From: Candidatus Krumholzibacteriia bacterium
GTDB lineage: Bacteria; Krumholzibacteriota; Krumholzibacteriia; LZORAL124-64-63
DNA length: 40,629 nucleotides
Direction of reading: 5' to 3'
Assembly: GCA_024763215.1 (NCBI GenBank)
Contig: JANTFX010000015.1
Coordinates: 1-40,629 of the forward strand
A model generated the notes under the pieces. That model made no database searches and was not told the DNA's origin. It worked only from the letters and a program-made list of their open reading frames with translations. The position numbers were made by a program, and so were the translations under genes. Below, one piece after another: positions 31,935 through 40,422 of this stretch (positions are counted from its first letter, which is position 1; every line of letters starts with the position of its first letter).

Positions 31935-31964
31935 TTGACGCCCGGTTCGCTGAGTCCGGATAAT
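31935..31964 (+). promoter_or_regulatory. Promoter of the CPA1-type antiporter
   Basis: TTGACG (31935-31940), 18 nt, GATAAT (31959-31964). The predicted start near 31971 leaves about 72 nt of leader before the ATG at 32043. It lies in the 177-base gap divergent to marC. I found no good marC promoter there. Confidence 0.5.
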
Positions 31965-32042
31965 TCAGGAGAGGGCTATTGCCGTTGTTCGGCGGCGGGC
32001 CCTCGGCATGCACCGGAACAGACCCTGGACCGATGGAGCTTC

Positions 32043-33908
32043 ATGCATTCGGGATTCTCCCACAACCCGGCCCTGGTCGTGTCCCTGGCCCTGGCGGCGG
32101 GGGTGGTGGCCCAGACGCTGGCCCGCCACCTGAAGATTCCGGGCATCGTCCTGTTGCTGGCCGCAGGCGTGACTCTTGGCCCCGATGGTATCGGCCTGAT
32201 CCGTCCGGCGGAGCTGGGGCCGGCCCTGGATATCCTGATCGGGTTCTCCGTGGCGGTGATCCTGTTCGACGGCGGGTTGAACCTGGACCTGCGCCGCATG
32301 CGCCGCCAGGGGAAGGTCATCCGGCGCCTGTTGAGCACCGGGGTGATCGTGACCGTCGTGGGCGCGGCGGCCGCGGCCCGACTGGCCATGGGCTGGGGTT
32401 GGACTCCGGCCCTGCTGTTCGGCACCCTGGTCATCGTGACCGGACCCACCGTGGTCACGCCGCTGCTGCGCCGGATCAAGGTGCGCCGGTCGGTGGAGAC
32501 GATCCTGGAAAGCGAAGGCGTGCTCATCGATGCGGTGGGTGCGGTGATCGCGGTGGTGGCCCTGGAAATCGCCCTGGGCGAGGCCCACATGGCCGCGGGC
32601 GCCTTGAGCGCTCCGCTGCGTTTGGTTACCGGCCTGGCCGTGGGCCTGGCGGGCGGGGGCCTGATGGGGCTTCTGCTGCGGTGGCGCACGGTGGTGCCCG
32701 ACGGCTACGCGACCATTTTCACCCTCTCGTTCACCCTGGCCGCCTACCAGCTGAGCAACGCCCTGGTGCCCGAGTCCGGCATCATGGCCGCCATCACGGC
32801 CGGGGCGATCGTGGCCAATGCCAACCCCGAAAGCGAGCGTGAGATCCGCGAGTTCAAGGAGCAGCTGACGGTGCTGCTCATCGGCATGCTGTTCGTCCTG
32901 CTGGCCGCCGACGTGCGTCTGGCCGAGGTTGCCGCGCTCGGCTGGCCGGGGGTGCTGGTGGTCCTGGCCCTGGTGCTGGTCGTGCGCCCTTTGAACATCG
33001 TCGTATGCACCGTGGGCAGCGGCCTCGACTGGCATGAGCGTGCCTTCCTGGCCTGGGTAGCCCCGCGTGGAATCGTGGCTGCGGCGGTGGCGTCGCTCTT
33101 CGCAACCCGATTGGATGCGGTGGGTCATGGGTACGGCCAGCAGCTGCGGGCGCTCGTGTTCCTGGTCATCGCCGCGACGGTGGTGTTGCAGGGCATGACC
33201 GCGGGCTGGGTTGCCCGCCTGCTGGGGGTGCGCCGGCCCGGTAGCAAGGGCGTCGCCCTGCTGGGCGCCGGGCCGGGGCCGCGGCTGATGGCCAGGCTGC
33301 TGGAAGATCACGGTCAGGATGTGGTGCTCATCGACGCCAGCCCCGGCGTCTGCCAGGAAGCCGAAGCCGAGGGGCTGCGGGTGATCTTCGGCAACGGCTT
33401 GGACGAGGGAGTGATACTGCGCGCGCAGATGGACACGCGGCGTGTCGCCGTCGGGGCGACCTTGAACGAGGGGGTGAACCTGCTGTTCGCCCGCAAGATG
33501 CGTGAGGACGCCAAGGTGCCCCGCGTTCTGGCCCTGGGCGAGGCCGGCCACGCGGGGGTGACGCGGGAGCATTTCGCCGCCGCCGGTGTCGGGATCCTGT
33601 TCGGAGGCGAGATCGACGCGGAGATGTGGTCGGCGCGGCTGCGCCGCGGCAAGACCGCAACCGCGCTCTGGGAGCGGGTCGATGATGCGGCCGGGAGCAA
33701 CCCGGACCTGCCCCCTGAAGCCCGGCATCTGCTGTTGCCCTTGTTCTTCCTCGTGGGCGGAGGCAAGCTGGATTTCATCGATGAGCGCTCCTCTTTCGGG
33801 AAAGGCAAAAAGGTGCTCTGGCTGCTGGACCAGGGTCAGGCCGAGGAGGCCGCAACGTGGCTGCAGGAACAGGGGTGGCGGCCTTGTGCCCCGCCGATGG
33901 TCGGCTAG
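32043..33908 (+). CDS. CPA1-family Na+(K+)/H+ antiporter with C-terminal TrkA-N domain
   Basis: A 621-residue protein with about 12 membrane helices (residues 1-400) and a cytoplasmic tail. Helices carry the NhaP/CPA1 patterns LFDGGLNLDL, GPTVVTPLL, ESEGVLIDAVGAV and WVAPRGIVAAAVASL. The tail starts with a Rossmann site KGVALLGAGPGPRLMARLL ending in VVLIDASP (about residue 402), a TrkA-N/RCK-like nucleotide-binding domain that could gate transport by NAD(H). ATG 32043 has TGGAG 6 nt upstream. It is convergent with the dnaE gene and both use the same four bases CTAG as the end, so their transcripts overlap. Confidence 0.9.
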   Translation: MHSGFSHNPALVVSLALAAGVVAQTLARHLKIPGIVLLLAAGVTLGPDGIGLIRPAELGPALDILIGFSVAVILFDGGLNLDLRRMRRQGKVIRRLLSTGVIVTVVGAAAAARLAMGWGWTPALLFGTLVIVTGPTVVTPLLRRIKVRRSVETILESEGVLIDAVGAVIAVVALEIALGEAHMAAGALSAPLRLVTGLAVGLAGGGLMGLLLRWRTVVPDGYATIFTLSFTLAAYQLSNALVPESGIMAAITAGAIVANANPESEREIREFKEQLTVLLIGMLFVLLAADVRLAEVAALGWPGVLVVLALVLVVRPLNIVVCTVGSGLDWHERAFLAWVAPRGIVAAAVASLFATRLDAVGHGYGQQLRALVFLVIAATVVLQGMTAGWVARLLGVRRPGSKGVALLGAGPGPRLMARLLEDHGQDVVLIDASPGVCQEAEAEGLRVIFGNGLDEGVILRAQMDTRRVAVGATLNEGVNLLFARKMREDAKVPRVLALGEAGHAGVTREHFAAAGVGILFGGEIDAEMWSARLRRGKTATALWERVDDAAGSNPDLPPEARHLLLPLFFLVGGGKLDFIDERSSFGKGKKVLWLLDQGQAEEAATWLQEQGWRPCAPPMVG

Positions 33909-36900
33909 ATGATCTCCAGGCTCTCCGCCGTCACCGTCAACGACCCGTGATCATCCTCGACCATCCCCGTGACCAGGTAGGGGCCGCGGCTCAGCAGCCG
34001 CGCGCCGTAACGGGCGTAGACGCGGGGGAAGAGGGTCACCTCGCAGGTGTCGGTCTCGTCCTCGAGGGTCAGGAACTTCATGGCCCTTCCGGTGCCGCGC
34101 ACGGTGGTGCTCTTGGCCGTGATCAGGATGCCGGCGACCTTGACCCTTCTGCCGGTCCAGCCGCCCAGATCGCGGTTGCGGATCACGCCCCGTTCGCGCA
34201 GCCACGGTCGTAACGCCGCGACCGGATGGTTGGTGACGCTCAGACCGAGGATCTCCATCTCCTGGTGCAGCTTCTCGGTGGGCGAGTAGTCGGGGATGGC
34301 CGGCACCAGGGAGACCGCCGCCCGGTCGCCGGCGGCGGCGGTGGGGAACAGGGTGGCCGTCTGGACCGGCGCCGGCAGGCGCTGCCCGTCGTCGCCGGCC
34401 GCATCCCTGTTCCGCGCGCCGGGCCGCAACGGAGACCGCGGATCACCCGCCCGGCGTTGGCGCAGCAGGGCGTGCCTCCACAGCAGCTCCGGGCGCGAGA
34501 GTTCGAAACCGTCGCAGGCGCCGCAGCGGATCAGGTTCTCCATCTCGTCGACCGCCAGCCGGGGTACCCGCCTCAGCAGATCCCGCAGGGAGATGAAGAA
34601 TCCGCCGCGCCGCCGCTCTTCGAGCAGGGCGTCCAGGGAAGCGCGGCTCATGCCGGAGACCTGTTGCAGGCCGATGCGCACCCGGTGGTCCCGGCCGGTG
34701 AACACGTCCTCGCTGTGGTTGATGTCCGGCAACATGATCTCCAGCCCCAGGCGACGCGCCTCCTCGAGGTAGGCGGCGGTGCTGTAGAAGCCGCCGCCGT
34801 TGCTCATGACCGCGGCCATGAACTCGGCCGGGTAGTGGGCCTTGAACCAGGCCGATTGGAAGGACAGCACCGCGTAGCTGGCCGAGTGGGCCTTGCAGAA
34901 GGCGTAGCCGGCGAAGCTGCTGATCTGCCGCCATAGTTCCGTGATCACCTCCGGGGCGACCCGGGGGGCCTGCCCGGTGTCCATGGCCCGCCGGGCCCCG
35001 GCGAAGAACCGCTCCTTCAGGGCCAGGAATTCCGCGCGGTCGCCCTTGAAGCTCATGGCCCGGCGCATCAGGTCCGCCTCGGCCAGGGTCATGCCCGCAA
35101 CCAGGCTCAAGGCGCGCATGACGTCCTCCTGGTAGATCATCACGCCGTAGGTTTCGCGAAGGAAATCCAGGGCGGGATGGGGCAACACGGGTTGTTCCTT
35201 GCCCAGGTGGCGCAGGACGAAGCTGCGGGACATGCCGCTGTCCGACGGTCCGGGCCGGATCACGCTGCTGGCGGCGACGACGACGGTGAAGGTGTCGGCC
35301 TTGAGCTTCTTCAGCAGCGCGCGCATGCCGGGCGATTCGATGTAGAAACAGCCCATGGTGCGGCCGCTGCCGATCAGACGGCGCGTGGCCGGGTCGTCGT
35401 CGGGCAGGCGGCTCAGATCGACGGTGATCCCGGCGTGCTCGCCGACGGCCCGGGCGGCGTCGGCGACCACGGCCAGGCCGCGCTGGGCCAGGAGATCGAT
35501 CTTCACCAGGCCCAGGTCCTCGATGGCGTACATGTCCAGCTGGGTGACCAGGATGCCTTTGCGCGCCCATTGCAGGGGGAACAGGTCGGTCAGCGGCCGG
35601 TCGGCGATGACCACGCCCCCGGCGTGGATGCCCAGGTGCCGGGGCCGGCGGGCCAGCGCGCCGGCTTCGGCCAGCAAGGTGCGGTAGGGCTCGCGGTCCA
35701 GCGGCAATCCCGCCGATTCCGGGCGCCGGGCCAGGGCCGCCGCCGGTTCCTCGTCGAGCAGGTGCCAGGGCAGACGCCGGGTGACGCGGCTCAGACGCCG
35801 GTCCCCGTAGCCCCGGGCGGTCGCGGCGGCGCGGAAGCCCGAGCGGGCGCTGAAGCGGTTGATGTTGCAGATCATGGCCGTGCGGTCGCGCCCGTAGCGG
35901 TCGTAGACGTACTCCAGGATCCGGTCGCGGTCCTTCCAGCCGAAGTCCAGGTCGATGTCCGGCGGGGAGACGCGCTCGGGATTCAGGAAGCGCTGGAAGT
36001 AGAGGTCGTGGGCCAGGGGGTCGACGTGGGTGATGCCCAGCAGGTAGGAGATCAGCGAATTGGCCGCCGAGCCGCGGCCCAGCGTAGGCATGCCGTGTTC
36101 GGCGGCGTAGCGCACGATGTCCCAGACGATCAGGAAATAGCCCGCGAACCCCAGCTGTTCGACCACGCCGATCTCCTCCTGCAGGCGCGCCATGGCCCGG
36201 CTCGTCACCTGCCGGTAGCGCTTCTGGAGGCCGTCGAAGCAGAGCTTCCAGAGGTAGGACTCTGTCGTCTCGCCGGCCGGCAACGGGAACTGGGGGTAGC
36301 GCCAGGTGCCCAGCTTGTGGCGGAAACGGCACTGCTCGGCCACGGCCAGGGTCTCGGGGCAGGCGGTGGGGAATTCGGCGAGCAACGCGCGCATCTGCGC
36401 CGCCGGCCGCAGCCAGGACCCCGGCGGGGCGCAGCACTCGTCCGGGACCGATTCCAGGGGCGTGAGGGTGCGGATGCTCGACAGGAGGCGCTGGCGGTCC
36501 GTGTCCTGCCGGGTGGCGGCATAGATATCGCCGCCGGCGATGACAGGCACCTTGTGCGCCGCGGCCCAGTCCGCCAGGAGGCGCAGGTTGCGGTACACCG
36601 GACCCAGCCGGCCACCGGCGGTGGTCAGCAGCACGCGGAGGCTGCCGCGGGTGAAGGCGTCGAGATCGCCGCCCGCGGCGGTGGCCAGGGTCTCGAGCAC
36701 GGCCCGGGAATCGGTCAGGCAGAACAGGCCGTTGCCCTCGGCCGCGAGGAAGCCGGGCAGTTCGCGCCGCAGGTCGAAATCAGGACGCACCTGGCGCAGG
36801 GTGGTCAGGCGGCACAGGGCCGCATAACCGGCCTCGTCGCGGGCCAGCAGCACCACGCGGAGGCGGCCCGGCTGCAGGGAGCCGGGGATCAGGCGCACCG

Positions 36901-37123
36901 GCGTGGTTTCCCGCGGCGCATCGCCGGTGATCTCCACCCCGCTGATGGCGCGCAGGCCTGCCTGGTCACACGCCTTCTGGAAGGCCACGGTGCCGTGAAG
37001 ATTGTTCAGGTCGGTCAGGGCCAGGGCGGCGAAACCCAGTTCGGCGGCGCGTGCGGCCAGCTCGGCGGGGGAGGATGCGCCGCAGAGCAGGGAGTAATGG
37101 CTGTGGACGTGCAGGTGCAGCAT
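33905..37123 (-). CDS. dnaE: DNA polymerase III alpha subunit, short DnaE type
   Basis: A 1072-residue C-family polymerase. The PHP domain opens the protein (HLHVHSHYSLLCGASSP). The palm has the catalytic acidic pair in PDIDLDF (D389, D391), followed by FSARSGFRAAATARGYG and later GVMIYQEDVMRALSLVAGM, MRRAMSFKG. A helix-hairpin-helix region and a C-terminal OB fold (VKVAGILITAKSTTVR, FLTLEDETDTCEVTLFP) end it. It is about 90 residues shorter than replicative DnaE1, and resembles the DnaE2/ImuC or DnaE3-like error-prone group. No imuA/imuB genes are near, so mutagenic repair is not shown. The ATG at 37123 is six bases after the -10, with no ribosome site. The alternative upstream start at 37246 does not fit the PHP front. 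Confidence 0.9.
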   Translation of the reverse strand: MLHLHVHSHYSLLCGASSPAELAARAAELGFAALALTDLNNLHGTVAFQKACDQAGLRAISGVEITGDAPRETTPVRLIPGSLQPGRLRVVLLARDEAGYAALCRLTTLRQVRPDFDLRRELPGFLAAEGNGLFCLTDSRAVLETLATAAGGDLDAFTRGSLRVLLTTAGGRLGPVYRNLRLLADWAAAHKVPVIAGGDIYAATRQDTDRQRLLSSIRTLTPLESVPDECCAPPGSWLRPAAQMRALLAEFPTACPETLAVAEQCRFRHKLGTWRYPQFPLPAGETTESYLWKLCFDGLQKRYRQVTSRAMARLQEEIGVVEQLGFAGYFLIVWDIVRYAAEHGMPTLGRGSAANSLISYLLGITHVDPLAHDLYFQRFLNPERVSPPDIDLDFGWKDRDRILEYVYDRYGRDRTAMICNINRFSARSGFRAAATARGYGDRRLSRVTRRLPWHLLDEEPAAALARRPESAGLPLDREPYRTLLAEAGALARRPRHLGIHAGGVVIADRPLTDLFPLQWARKGILVTQLDMYAIEDLGLVKIDLLAQRGLAVVADAARAVGEHAGITVDLSRLPDDDPATRRLIGSGRTMGCFYIESPGMRALLKKLKADTFTVVVAASSVIRPGPSDSGMSRSFVLRHLGKEQPVLPHPALDFLRETYGVMIYQEDVMRALSLVAGMTLAEADLMRRAMSFKGDRAEFLALKERFFAGARRAMDTGQAPRVAPEVITELWRQISSFAGYAFCKAHSASYAVLSFQSAWFKAHYPAEFMAAVMSNGGGFYSTAAYLEEARRLGLEIMLPDINHSEDVFTGRDHRVRIGLQQVSGMSRASLDALLEERRRGGFFISLRDLLRRVPRLAVDEMENLIRCGACDGFELSRPELLWRHALLRQRRAGDPRSPLRPGARNRDAAGDDGQRLPAPVQTATLFPTAAAGDRAAVSLVPAIPDYSPTEKLHQEMEILGLSVTNHPVAALRPWLRERGVIRNRDLGGWTGRRVKVAGILITAKSTTVRGTGRAMKFLTLEDETDTCEVTLFPRVYARYGARLLSRGPYLVTGMVEDDHGSLTVTAESLEII

Positions 37124-37129
37124 GAGAGG

Positions 37130-37158
37130 ATTGTAGGCGAAAAAAAGGCGAAAATCAA
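37130..37158 (-). promoter_or_regulatory. Promoter placed for a leaderless dnaE mRNA
   Basis: On the minus strand TTGATT (37158-37153), 17 nt with a T run, then TACAAT (37135-37130). The ATG at 37123 is six bases further, the position where transcription should start. The interval CCTCTC cannot serve as ribosome site. Confidence 0.65.
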
Positions 37159-37340
37159 GCCCCGTCTTGCCGGGCCGTATCCGCATCCGGTTCCGGCAGG
37201 TGCGGATCCGGTCCGGTCGGCGAAAGTGGCCGCCCCTGATCGGCATGAGCCCCTACTGATGGTTGCCAAGGCAATATCTCTATCTTTTCTGGCGCATGCC
37301 GCGCCCCTGGCGTACATTTTGCGACTGAAGTCAAGCGTGA

Positions 37341-37367
37341 GGGATCGGAACCGCGGTTACCGGTCCC
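37341..37367. promoter_or_regulatory. Bulged palindrome in the korA leader region
   Basis: GGGATCGG (37341-37348) pairs with CCGGTCCC (37360-37367), with a one-base bulge, around the perfect palindrome AACCGCGGTT (37349-37358). Twelve pairs in all with one G-T. It is about 110 bases before korA and could be an operator or a leader hairpin. Confidence 0.4.
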
Positions 37368-37478
37368 TATGCGTGTGTGTCCAGCTGCAAATCTGTAGCT
37401 TGGCGGAATTTTTTACCCGATTCCCTCAGCCCGCCGCACCCGGCCGCGGTCCGAGGGTAAGGAGGCGACTTCGAAGCC

Positions 37479-39323
37479 ATGTCTTCTGAAGAACTCATCA
37501 CACAGGATGATGTCACGATCCGCTTTGCCGGCGACTCCGGTGACGGCATGCAGCTGACGGGCACGCAGTTCACGGCCACGACGGCCAAGGTCGGCAACGA
37601 CCTGGCCACCTTCCCCGATTTCCCCGCCGAGATCCGGGCCCCGGCCGGCACCCGGGCCGGCGTGTCGGGCTTCCAGATCCACTTCAGCTCCCACGATATC
37701 TACACACCGGGGGATGATCCGAACGTGCTGGTGGCCATGAACCCGGCCGCCCTGATCACCAACTACAAGGATCTCAGGCCCGGCGGGATCATCCTGGTCA
37801 ACACGGGCGCCTTCACCGAGGCGGACCTGAAGAAGGCCGAGCTGGACAGCAACCCCCTGACCGACGGCACGCTGTCGGGTTTCCGGGTGGTCGAGGAGGA
37901 TATCAACCAGCGCACCATGGAGGCTCTGGCCGACACCGAGCTGAGCAAGAAGGACAAGCTGCGCTGCAAGAACTTCTACACCCTGGGCATGATCTACTGG
38001 CTGTACAGCCGTCCGCTGGAGCCGACCCTGGAATGGCTCCAGGAGAAGTTCAAGAACAAGCCCGAGCTGGCCGAGGCCAACGCCAAGGTGCTCAAGGCCG
38101 GCTACAACCACGGCGAGCTGCTGCGCCTGTTCCAGGGGCATTACGAGGTGCCCAAGGTTCACGATGCCCCGGCCGGAACGTACCGGAACATCATGGGTAA
38201 CCAGGGCCTGGCCATCGGGCTGGTGGCGGGTGCTCGACTGGCGGGGCTCAAGCCCTTCCTCGGGTCCTACCCCATCACCCCGGCCACGGACATCCTGCAG
38301 CATATGTCCCTGTTGAAGAACTACGACGTGATCACCTGCCAGATGGAGGACGAGATCGCCGGTATCTGCACGGCCATCGGCGCGTCGTTCGCCGGCCGGC
38401 TGGGCATGACCACGACCTCGGGACCGGGCCTGGCGCTGAAGACCGAGGCGGCGGGGCTGGCCGTGATCACCGAGCTGCCGCTGGTCATCGTGGACGTGCA
38501 GCGCGGCGGACCCTCGACCGGCCTGCCGACCAAGGTCGAACAGTCGGATCTGCTGCAGGCGATGTTCGGGCGCAACGGTGATGCCGCGGTGCCCATCGTG
38601 GCCTGTGCTTCGCCCTCGGACGCCTTCGATTGCGCCGTCGAGGCCTGCCGCATCGCCACGCAGTACATGACCCCGGTCATCCTGCTCAGCGACAACTACA
38701 TCGCCAACGGGGCCGAGCCCTGGAAGCTGCCCGACATGGACGCTTTGAAGCCGTTCCCGGTGGAATTCGTGACCGACCCCGAGGGATTCACTCCCTACCG
38801 GCGCGACGAGAAGCTGGCCCGCAACTGGGCCAAGCCGGGTACGCCCGGGCTCGAACACCGGATCGGCGGCCTGGAGAAGGACGCGGTCACCGGCAACGTG
38901 AGTTACGACCCGGAGAATCACCAGAAGATGACCGAGATCCGCAGGGCCAAGGTCCTGGGTGTCCGGGAATCCATCCCCACGCCCGAGGTTCACGGCGCCG
39001 AGAGCGGGGATCTGCTGGTCGTCGCCTGGGGCTCGACCATGGGCGCCACCCGGGCCGCGGTCGAAAGGCTGCAGAAGGACGGCGTCGCCGCCGGCCACCT
39101 GCACTTGCGCCACATCTGGCCGCTGCCCAAGGGCCTGCCCGAGATCTTCGCCCGTTTCAAGAAGATCGTGGTGCCGGAGATGAACACGGGGCAGCTGGCG
39201 TTGCTGTTGCAGAGCGAGTACCCCGAATTCCGCTTCCTGAAGTTCGACAAGGTGATGGGCAAGCCGTTCCGCGCGCGTGAGCTGAAGGCCCATTTCGAGG
39301 AGATCCTGGAGGAGAAGTCATGA
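37479..39323 (+). CDS. korA: 2-oxoacid:ferredoxin oxidoreductase, fused gamma-alpha subunit
   Basis: Oxidises a 2-oxoacid, most likely 2-oxoglutarate, to the acyl-CoA with reduced ferredoxin, or runs backwards in reductive carbon fixation. The 614-residue product fuses a gamma domain (about 1-190, IRFAGDSGDGMQLTG) to the alpha domain (about 200-560, PFLGSYPITPATDILQHMS; TTSGPGLALKTEAAGLA; QRGGPSTGLPTKVEQSDLL). There is no ferredoxin domain in this chain. Its stop overlaps korB (ATGA). The C-terminal transketolase-like segment (VVAWGSTMGATRAAVERLQ; KKIVVPEMNTGQLALLL) completes the two-subunit form found in many bacteria. Substrate choice over pyruvate is by family resemblance. Confidence 0.92.
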   Translation: MSSEELITQDDVTIRFAGDSGDGMQLTGTQFTATTAKVGNDLATFPDFPAEIRAPAGTRAGVSGFQIHFSSHDIYTPGDDPNVLVAMNPAALITNYKDLRPGGIILVNTGAFTEADLKKAELDSNPLTDGTLSGFRVVEEDINQRTMEALADTELSKKDKLRCKNFYTLGMIYWLYSRPLEPTLEWLQEKFKNKPELAEANAKVLKAGYNHGELLRLFQGHYEVPKVHDAPAGTYRNIMGNQGLAIGLVAGARLAGLKPFLGSYPITPATDILQHMSLLKNYDVITCQMEDEIAGICTAIGASFAGRLGMTTTSGPGLALKTEAAGLAVITELPLVIVDVQRGGPSTGLPTKVEQSDLLQAMFGRNGDAAVPIVACASPSDAFDCAVEACRIATQYMTPVILLSDNYIANGAEPWKLPDMDALKPFPVEFVTDPEGFTPYRRDEKLARNWAKPGTPGLEHRIGGLEKDAVTGNVSYDPENHQKMTEIRRAKVLGVRESIPTPEVHGAESGDLLVVAWGSTMGATRAAVERLQKDGVAAGHLHLRHIWPLPKGLPEIFARFKKIVVPEMNTGQLALLLQSEYPEFRFLKFDKVMGKPFRARELKAHFEEILEEKS

Positions 39324-40318
39324 GTGTAGTTCAACAGTTGAAAGCCAAGGACTTCAAGTCCGACCAGGAAGTCCGCTGGTGCCCGGGTTGCGGTGACTAT
39401 TCCATCCTCAGCGGCGTGCAGAAGACCATGGCGGACATGGGCATCCCCCGTGAGAACTACGTGGTCGTTTCGGGGATCGGTTGTTCCAGCCGGTTTCCGT
39501 ACTACATGGAGACCTATGGGATGCACGGCATCCACGGCCGGGCCAACGCCATCGCCACGGGTGTGAAGGTGGCCAATCCCGACCTCTCGGTCTGGGTCAT
39601 CACCGGCGACGGCGACGGGCTGTCCATCGGCGGCAACCACATGATCCATTCCCTGCGCCGCAACGTGGACATGAAGATCATCCTGTTCAACAACGAGATC
39701 TACGGTCTGACCAAGGGCCAGTATTCGCCGACGACGCCCGAGGGCACCAAGACCAAGACCTCGCCCTACGGTTCGCTGGACCACCCGTTCAACCCCATCC
39801 AGCTGGCGCTGGGTGCGGGGGCGACTTTCGTGGCCCGGACCATGGATGTGAATCCCAAGCACATGAAGCAGGTGCTGCAGGCCGCGGCCGAGCACAAGGG
39901 CGCGGCGTTCGTGGAGGTCTGGCAGAACTGCGTGATCTTCAATGACGGCGCCTACAAGAGCTGGACCGAGAAGGCGGTGCGCGACGAGAAGACCATCAAC
40001 CTGGTCCCCGGCGAGAAGATGATCTTCGGCAAGGACCGTGACAAGGGCCTGAGTACCGACGGTTGCCGTATCACGGTCTGTTCGGCCGAGGAGGCTTCCG
40101 TCTGGGATCCCACCGTTGATTCGGCGGGGCCGGCCTTCATGATGACCCAGCTGGACAACGAGCCCGACATGCCGCGGCCCATGGGTGTGTTGCGGAGCGT
40201 GGACAGGCCCACCCTGGATCAGCAGGTCTGGGATCAGGTGGGTGCCGTGACCGGCAAGAAGGGTGAGGGAACCCTGAAGGACCTGATCTACACCCCGGAT
40301 TGCTGGGTAGTGGAGTAG
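39320..40318 (+). CDS. korB: 2-oxoacid:ferredoxin oxidoreductase beta subunit
   Basis: Thiamine diphosphate and Fe-S cluster subunit of the same enzyme. The 332-residue product has CPGCG at residues 21-25 and C55 as cluster ligands (the fourth is further on), the TPP motif GDGDGLSIGGNH (97-108) and NNEIYGLTKGQ. It begins in the korA stop (ATGA). Its last 207 bases have an inverted near-copy downstream; both end at a shared hairpin. Confidence 0.94.
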   Translation: MSVVQQLKAKDFKSDQEVRWCPGCGDYSILSGVQKTMADMGIPRENYVVVSGIGCSSRFPYYMETYGMHGIHGRANAIATGVKVANPDLSVWVITGDGDGLSIGGNHMIHSLRRNVDMKIILFNNEIYGLTKGQYSPTTPEGTKTKTSPYGSLDHPFNPIQLALGAGATFVARTMDVNPKHMKQVLQAAAEHKGAAFVEVWQNCVIFNDGAYKSWTEKAVRDEKTINLVPGEKMIFGKDRDKGLSTDGCRITVCSAEEASVWDPTVDSAGPAFMMTQLDNEPDMPRPMGVLRSVDRPTLDQQVWDQVGAVTGKKGEGTLKDLIYTPDCWVVE

Positions 40319-40338
40319 GTCCCGGGAACCCCGGCGAG

Positions 40339-40402
40339 AAGAAGACGCCGCTCCGGATGTCCCCGGCCCCAGGCCTGCGGATTACCGGAGCGGCGCCTTC
40401 TT
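40339..40402. terminator. Bidirectional hairpin between two convergent korB copies
   Basis: Arms 40339-40356 and 40385-40402 pair over 17 of 18 positions (core CGCCGCTCCGG), loop 28 nt. Only short T runs follow on each strand. Located midway between the two korB stops, it can end transcription from both sides. Confidence 0.75.
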
Positions 40403-40422
40403 GTCGTCAGGTATCCGAGGGA

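Larger units (their letters stand above)
37124..37478. other. 355-base gene-free region between dnaE and korA
   Basis: Divergent intergenic region. It holds the leftward dnaE promoter next to the dnaE start and an interrupted palindrome at 37341-37367. I see no convincing korA promoter, no small gene with a ribosome site and no known riboswitch. The korA ribosome site AAGGAGG (37459-37465) lies 13 nt before the ATG, further than usual. Confidence 0.6.
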
